Positions 60,592 through 64,000 of a stretch of DNA of 64,000 bases are shown here, in pieces (position 1 is the first letter of the stretch; every line of letters begins with the position of its first letter). The DNA is taken from positions 1 through 64,000 of the forward strand of contig NZ_FUWZ01000009.1 in NCBI RefSeq assembly GCF_900167135.1, read 5' to 3'. A program made the translations under genes and the position numbers. A model generated the notes under the pieces. The model was given only the letters and a program-made list of their open reading frames with translations. It was not told the DNA's origin and did no database searches. The stretch is from Chitinophaga eiseniae (GTDB lineage Bacteria > Bacteroidota > Bacteroidia > Chitinophagales > Chitinophagaceae).

Positions 60592-60691
60592 AAAAGATGA
60601 CAGGATTTTTCGCAGGTGGGTTAAAACAGGCACGAAGTTCCTGTTTTTTGACGGTAAGTCAAAGCGCCTGTGAAAAATCCTGTCATCTTTT
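60592..60691. terminator. 100-bp nested inverted repeat, long-stem terminator or miniature element
   Basis: Arms 60592-60618 and 60665-60691 form a 27-pair stem with two G-U wobbles. Inside, AAAACAGG (60623-60630) pairs with CCTGTTTT (60640-60647). On the minus strand the stem ends in a run of six T residues, so it can terminate the DinB gene. It fills almost the whole gap between the two minus-strand genes. Confidence 0.7.
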
Positions 60692-60699
60692 ACCGCCGG

Positions 60700-61188
60700 T
60701 TAGCGCTCATAGAAGGGCGCAGGTTCCAGTCCCAGCGAGCGGTAATAGACATATATCTGTCCGCGGTGGTGTATTTCATTGTCGATGAAATAAAGCACCA
60801 GGTTGATCACTACGCCTTCGTACATGCCAAAAGCTTTGTCTGTTTCCTGGAAGCGTTCTTCCGTGATCAGCGGCCAGTATTCGTTGATCAGCCGGGTATT
60901 TTCGTCCCAGAGGTCGAGAATTTCCTGTTTGGTAGCGGGTTGTTCTCTTTTAGGAACGGTCTGCCAGTTGCGGGTGGCGGCGCCGGTCACGCCCATGCCG
61001 GAAACATTGATCTGTTCCATGGCTAAGGCAGCTACAGAGCGCATGCCGCCGATGGAATAGTCAAAAAAACGGTCTTCCGGGAACCCTTCCAGCAGGCGAC
61101 GGGTAAGGCGGCGGTGTCCCTGGTAATGTTCGAGCAAATCGGCGCTGGAGATGGCGGTCACTGGTGTTGCGATGGTCGTGTTTTCCAT
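60700..61188 (-). CDS. DinB/YfiT-family protein
   Basis: 162 residues from ATG 61188 (the frame reaches back to 61230, but the predicted promoter at 61228-61235 excludes that start). It is a four-helix bundle with metal-ligand histidines expected in LEHYQGHRRLTRRLL (helix 1) and DNEIHHRGQIYVYYRSLGLEP (helix 4). Members include metal-dependent thiol S-transferases; the substrate is unknown. Confidence 0.85.
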   Translation of the reverse strand: MENTTIATPVTAISSADLLEHYQGHRRLTRRLLEGFPEDRFFDYSIGGMRSVAALAMEQINVSGMGVTGAATRNWQTVPKREQPATKQEILDLWDENTRLINEYWPLITEERFQETDKAFGMYEGVVINLVLYFIDNEIHHRGQIYVYYRSLGLEPAPFYER

Positions 61189-61227
61189 ATATCTGTTTTC
61201 TTTAGATGTTGAATAATGTTGATGGTC

Positions 61228-61235
61228 CAAAGATA
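61228..61235 (-). promoter_or_regulatory. -7 box of the DinB-family gene
   Basis: TATCTTTG on the minus strand, a perfect TAnnTTTG. A TTG is 15 bp upstream, closer than usual. It supports ATG 61188 as the start. Confidence 0.45.
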
Positions 61236-61280
61236 ACTGGCGGGTAGTGACAACCTTATGTCAGCAGGGTTGAAAAAAAT

Positions 61281-62234
61281 TTAATCCGGGAAAGTGAGCA
61301 CGGTGCGGCCGATGTTGCGGCGGTTCTCCATATCGCTGTGGGCGCGGGCTACGTCCGTAAAGGCGTAGTTATTGACCTGGCTTTGGAGCCGGCCGTCGGC
61401 GATCAGTTCCAGCAGGTAGCGGTTCCATTGCTGCCGTAGTTCCGGGGGGATGTTATAGACGGTAGACCCGGCGACACGGGCGGATTTCATTATCAGCTCC
61501 TGGGGGTTGACAGCGGTGGGTTGCCCGGAGCTGTTTCCATAGATGATCAGCGTGCCGTTGACAGCGAGGGCGGTCACCAGTTGAGCAGGCGTATCGCCGC
61601 CGGTAGCGTCCAGTATCAGGTCGGCGCCCTGCGTGCCGGTGACGGTTGTCAGTTGCTGGAGCCAGTCAGCGTCGCGGTAGTTGATGACGTGTGTAGCGCC
61701 GAGGGAGCGTACGTAGGTCTGTTTAGCGGCGCTGCCGGTGAGCGCGATGATATGGGGAACGCCTTTGATTTTCGCCAGTTGTACCGCTTTAGCGCCCACG
61801 CCGCCGGCGGCAGCGGTGATGACTACGGAGCTGTAGCCGCTGGTTTGTTCCAGCAGGTGTTGGGCTGTCAGTGCGTGGGTAAGCAGTCCTTCCGCGGGAG
61901 CCACGTGGTCGGGCAGAACGGTGAGGGCTGTGGCAGAAATGGCGGCATAGGCGGCGTATCCGGCAGGGGCGTATCCGGTTACCCGTTGTCCTGCCCGGAG
62001 GTGTTGTACATCGCTGCCTGTTTCGGTGATAATACCGCTCACCTCGCCGGGTAATATGGCCGGAAATTGCGGAATAAAGGGGTAAATACCCTGACGGACA
62101 AGGAGGTCGGCGTAATTGACGCCCACCGCCTGCACTTTCACGATCACTTCCTGCGGGGTGGGAACGGGCATGGGCCGGTCGGTCACTTCCAGCACATCAG
62201 GAGCGCCGTAAGCGTTAATGGTCACTGCTTTCAT
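61281..62234 (-). CDS. Quinone oxidoreductase-like medium-chain dehydrogenase
   Basis: 317 residues. The GroES-like N-terminal half (1-110; MKAVTINAYGAPDVLEV, ILPGEVSGII, GQRVTGYA) lacks the cysteines of the zinc sites, so it is a zinc-free QOR-type enzyme. The NADPH fold begins AAAGGVG (141-147). The C-terminal MENRRNIGRTVLTF is typical. It reduces quinones or enones with NADPH. A -7-like CATCTTTG box is upstream. Confidence 0.88.
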   Translation of the reverse strand: MKAVTINAYGAPDVLEVTDRPMPVPTPQEVIVKVQAVGVNYADLLVRQGIYPFIPQFPAILPGEVSGIITETGSDVQHLRAGQRVTGYAPAGYAAYAAISATALTVLPDHVAPAEGLLTHALTAQHLLEQTSGYSSVVITAAAGGVGAKAVQLAKIKGVPHIIALTGSAAKQTYVRSLGATHVINYRDADWLQQLTTVTGTQGADLILDATGGDTPAQLVTALAVNGTLIIYGNSSGQPTAVNPQELIMKSARVAGSTVYNIPPELRQQWNRYLLELIADGRLQSQVNNYAFTDVARAHSDMENRRNIGRTVLTFPD

Positions 62235-62440
62235 ATGATGATGTTGTTTAGATCGTACAAAGATGATGGATCAGGCCCGATGAAACACCATATGTTTCAT
62301 CTATGTAAGTGACTTGTTTTTCCGTCAGATTTTCTGTAGTGCCTTCGTTTTATACGTGGCGAAGAGGTCTTTCATTTTTCCGGGCGACGGTACAGGTTGT
62401 CGGGAAAGCAGTTAAATTCGTTGTAAGTATTTATTTTTCT

Positions 62441-63355
62441 ATGAAAAAAATCCGCGTATATATTCCGTTCCTGGCAGCGCTGCTGCTGACGCAGGTGCTA
62501 CCTGCACAAAACAGGATCGTCGTGTTTCAGTCTGATTTCGGTTTGAAGGACGGGGCTGTTTCCGCCATGAAGGGCGTGGCCAATAGCGTATCTGCCGACC
62601 TTAAACTGTACGATCTGACCCATGAAATACCGGCTTACAACATTTGGGAGGCCGCCTTCCGACTGGAGCAGACGGTGCCCTACTGGCCGGAGGGAACGGT
62701 TTTCGTATCGGTAGTGGACCCTGGTGTCGGCACCAACCGTAAATCAGTGGTGCTCAAGACCCGCAAAGGGCACTTCATCGTGACACCGGACAACGGTACG
62801 CTTACGCTGATAGCAGCGTCGGAGGGGATAGCCGAAGTGCGGGAGATCGATGAGGCGGTGAACCGCCGCAAAGGCTCCGGAAAATCTTACACTTTTCATG
62901 GCCGCGACGTATACGCCTACACCGGCGCGCGCCTCGCATCCGGCACCATCGCTTTTGACCAGGTAGGGCCTGTATTGCCGGCCAGTGTGGTTAAGTTGCC
63001 ATTTCAGCGGGCGGTGCGGGAGGGGAAGACGCTCCGGGGGAACATTCCCATCCTGGATATCCAATACGGCAATGTGTGGACCAACATCGACGCCGCCCTG
63101 CTGGAGGAGCTGCGGCCGCAGTACGGTGATACGCTGGAAGTGACATTCTATCACGGGCAGCGGCAGGTGACCACGATACAGACGCCCTACAGCGAGACAT
63201 TTGGCGCTGTGGCCGAAGGCAAGCCGCTCGCGTATCTCAACAGCCTGATGCAGCTGTCTTTCGCCCTTAATATGGGGAACCTTGCAGCGGCGTATCACCT
63301 CGGCAGTGGCAGCGACTGGAGCGTGGCCGTTACCCTGATGCCCCGGCAGAATTAA
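62441..63355 (+). CDS. Exported SAM hydroxide adenosyltransferase (SAM hydrolase) family protein
   Basis: 304 residues from ATG 62441; the longer frame from 62309 has no sense. A signal peptide (1-22, ending PAQ) is followed by the SAM hydrolase/chlorinase fold: SDFGLKD (31-37), the helix YDLTHEIP, VSVVDPGVGTNRK, VTPDNGTL and the C-terminal GSGSDW. Known members cleave SAM to adenosine and methionine in the cytoplasm; the exported location is odd, because SAM is not normally found outside. Confidence 0.85.
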   Translation: MKKIRVYIPFLAALLLTQVLPAQNRIVVFQSDFGLKDGAVSAMKGVANSVSADLKLYDLTHEIPAYNIWEAAFRLEQTVPYWPEGTVFVSVVDPGVGTNRKSVVLKTRKGHFIVTPDNGTLTLIAASEGIAEVREIDEAVNRRKGSGKSYTFHGRDVYAYTGARLASGTIAFDQVGPVLPASVVKLPFQRAVREGKTLRGNIPILDIQYGNVWTNIDAALLEELRPQYGDTLEVTFYHGQRQVTTIQTPYSETFGAVAEGKPLAYLNSLMQLSFALNMGNLAAAYHLGSGSDWSVAVTLMPRQN

Positions 63356-63394
63356 ATCCTTTTAAGTAATTTGCGTCCCAGTTTAATTGTGATT

Positions 63395-64000
63395 ATGGAT
63401 ATCAGTATCAATAAATATATCAGCGAGACAGGCTTCTGCAGCCGGCGGGAGGCAGACAAATACATAGAGCAGGGCCGCGTCACCATCAATGATAATATCG
63501 CTTCCAAGGGTAACCGCGTGAAGGCAGGCGACGTGGTGGAGGTAGACGGAGAACCGCTGAAAAAGAAAAAGACGACCGTGTATATCGCGCTCAACAAGCC
63601 CAAAGGCATTACCTGTACCACCGACCTGAAAGATAAAACCAATATCATCGACTTCATGAATTTTCCGTCGAGGATATTTCCTATCGGCCGGCTGGACAAG
63701 CTTTCCGAAGGGCTGATCTTCCTGACCAATGACGGTGATATCGTGAACAAGATCCTTCGTGCCGGTAACCAGCATGAAAAAGAATATATCGTGTCTGTCG
63801 ATAAACCCGTTACCCTGGAATTTATCAAGGCCATGCGCAACGGGGTGAAAATACTGGGTACCGTTACCCAGAAGTGTTTTGTGCAGCAGGAAGGGACCGA
63901 CAGGTTCCGTATTATCCTTACCCAGGGCCTCAACCGCCAGATACGCCGTATGTGCGAGGTGCTGGGATATAAAGTCGTGACGCTGAAAAGAACGCGTATC
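63395..64000 (+). CDS. rluF: 23S rRNA pseudouridine(2604) synthase RluF, 3' end cut by window
   Basis: 202 codons are visible from ATG 63395 with no stop, so the gene continues past the window. An S4 RNA-binding domain (about 4-60; INKYISETGFCSRREADKYI) precedes the RsuA/RluB/E/F catalytic domain with D101 in GRLDKLSEGL, the pseudouridine-forming nucleophile, and LNRQIRRMCEVLGY. The sequence aligns through its length with E. coli RluF, e.g. NQHEKEYIVSVDKP. It lies 39 bp after the SAM hydrolase-like gene. Confidence 0.93.
   Translation, partial: MDISINKYISETGFCSRREADKYIEQGRVTINDNIASKGNRVKAGDVVEVDGEPLKKKKTTVYIALNKPKGITCTTDLKDKTNIIDFMNFPSRIFPIGRLDKLSEGLIFLTNDGDIVNKILRAGNQHEKEYIVSVDKPVTLEFIKAMRNGVKILGTVTQKCFVQQEGTDRFRIILTQGLNRQIRRMCEVLGYKVVTLKRTRI

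Noticed and set aside
1..64000. CRISPR array, tRNA or rRNA genes
   Set aside because: No regular repeat-spacer pattern and no tRNA or rRNA signature was seen in reading the window; a covariance-model scan would be needed to exclude small RNAs.

Overview
The window looks like chromosomal DNA of a Bacteroidota, most likely a Chitinophaga-type member of the Chitinophagaceae. The support is two SusC/SusD outer-membrane pairs each led by an ECF sigma factor and a FecR anti-sigma gene, LytTR and TPR-histidine-kinase signalling, many Bacteroidota promoters of the form TTTG-N18-20-TAnnTTTG, A-rich rather than Shine-Dalgarno leaders, a SusC with the long MQLDC-type N-terminal extension often seen in Chitinophaga, and moderate GC. 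No rRNA, tRNA, CRISPR array or phage block was seen. The genus is an inference.

Layout. 1-1452: a complete IS3-family (IS150-like) insertion sequence with terminal inverted repeats and a likely -1 frameshift site. 1501-8797: a membrane protein, two tandem paralogous membrane proteins, a GlxA-type AraC regulator, a VOC protein plus DUF4287, an SDR-MarR operon with a tandem palindromic operator, a Tet-like MFS pump and a DUF1266 protein. 8927-10937: a SnoaL-like / YCII / ECF sigma operon (ECF42-like). 11005-15601: an orphan TPR histidine kinase, two exported unknown proteins, and a Crp-darcynin pair. 15767-21790: RtcB RNA ligase, dihydrolipoamide dehydrogenase, an unknown gene coupled to an AlkC-type DNA glycosylase, and an exported Ntn-hydrolase. 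21898-28388: first ECF/FecR/SusC/SusD locus. 28467-33653: methyltransferase, an ArsR-SRPBCC-DoxX operon with a duplicated operator, DUF4870, and a LytTR two-component pair.

33853-35877: an exported Hcp-like protein followed by three small proteins, two of which (DMP19 and SUFU) belong to families found in toxin-immunity loci; no toxin is present. 36018-39484: an ECF sigma factor, its RskA-type anti-sigma factor, two Tat-like exported ferritin-like proteins and a tryptophan-rich repeat protein. The sigma gene and the ferritin operon carry the same bipartite promoter AAAC-N17-CGTATCT, which defines a small autoregulated envelope regulon. This is the best candidate here for a little-described system. 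39650-47732: second SusCD locus (DUF3823, SusD, STN-containing SusC, FecR, ECF sigma).

48060-64000: MocR regulator, class-3 lipase, NamZ-type exo-muramidase, TPR proteins, a GNAT enzyme under a double-palindrome operator, an AraC-VOC operon, three glycosyltransferases with an SDR, DinB, a quinone-oxidoreductase-like MDR, an exported SAM-hydrolase-family protein, and the 5' part of rluF, cut by the window end.

Recurrent structural features are long-stem hairpins between genes (16904, 30422, 60592) and three convergent gene pairs that abut exactly at TGATCA, so that the two stop codons form one palindrome.
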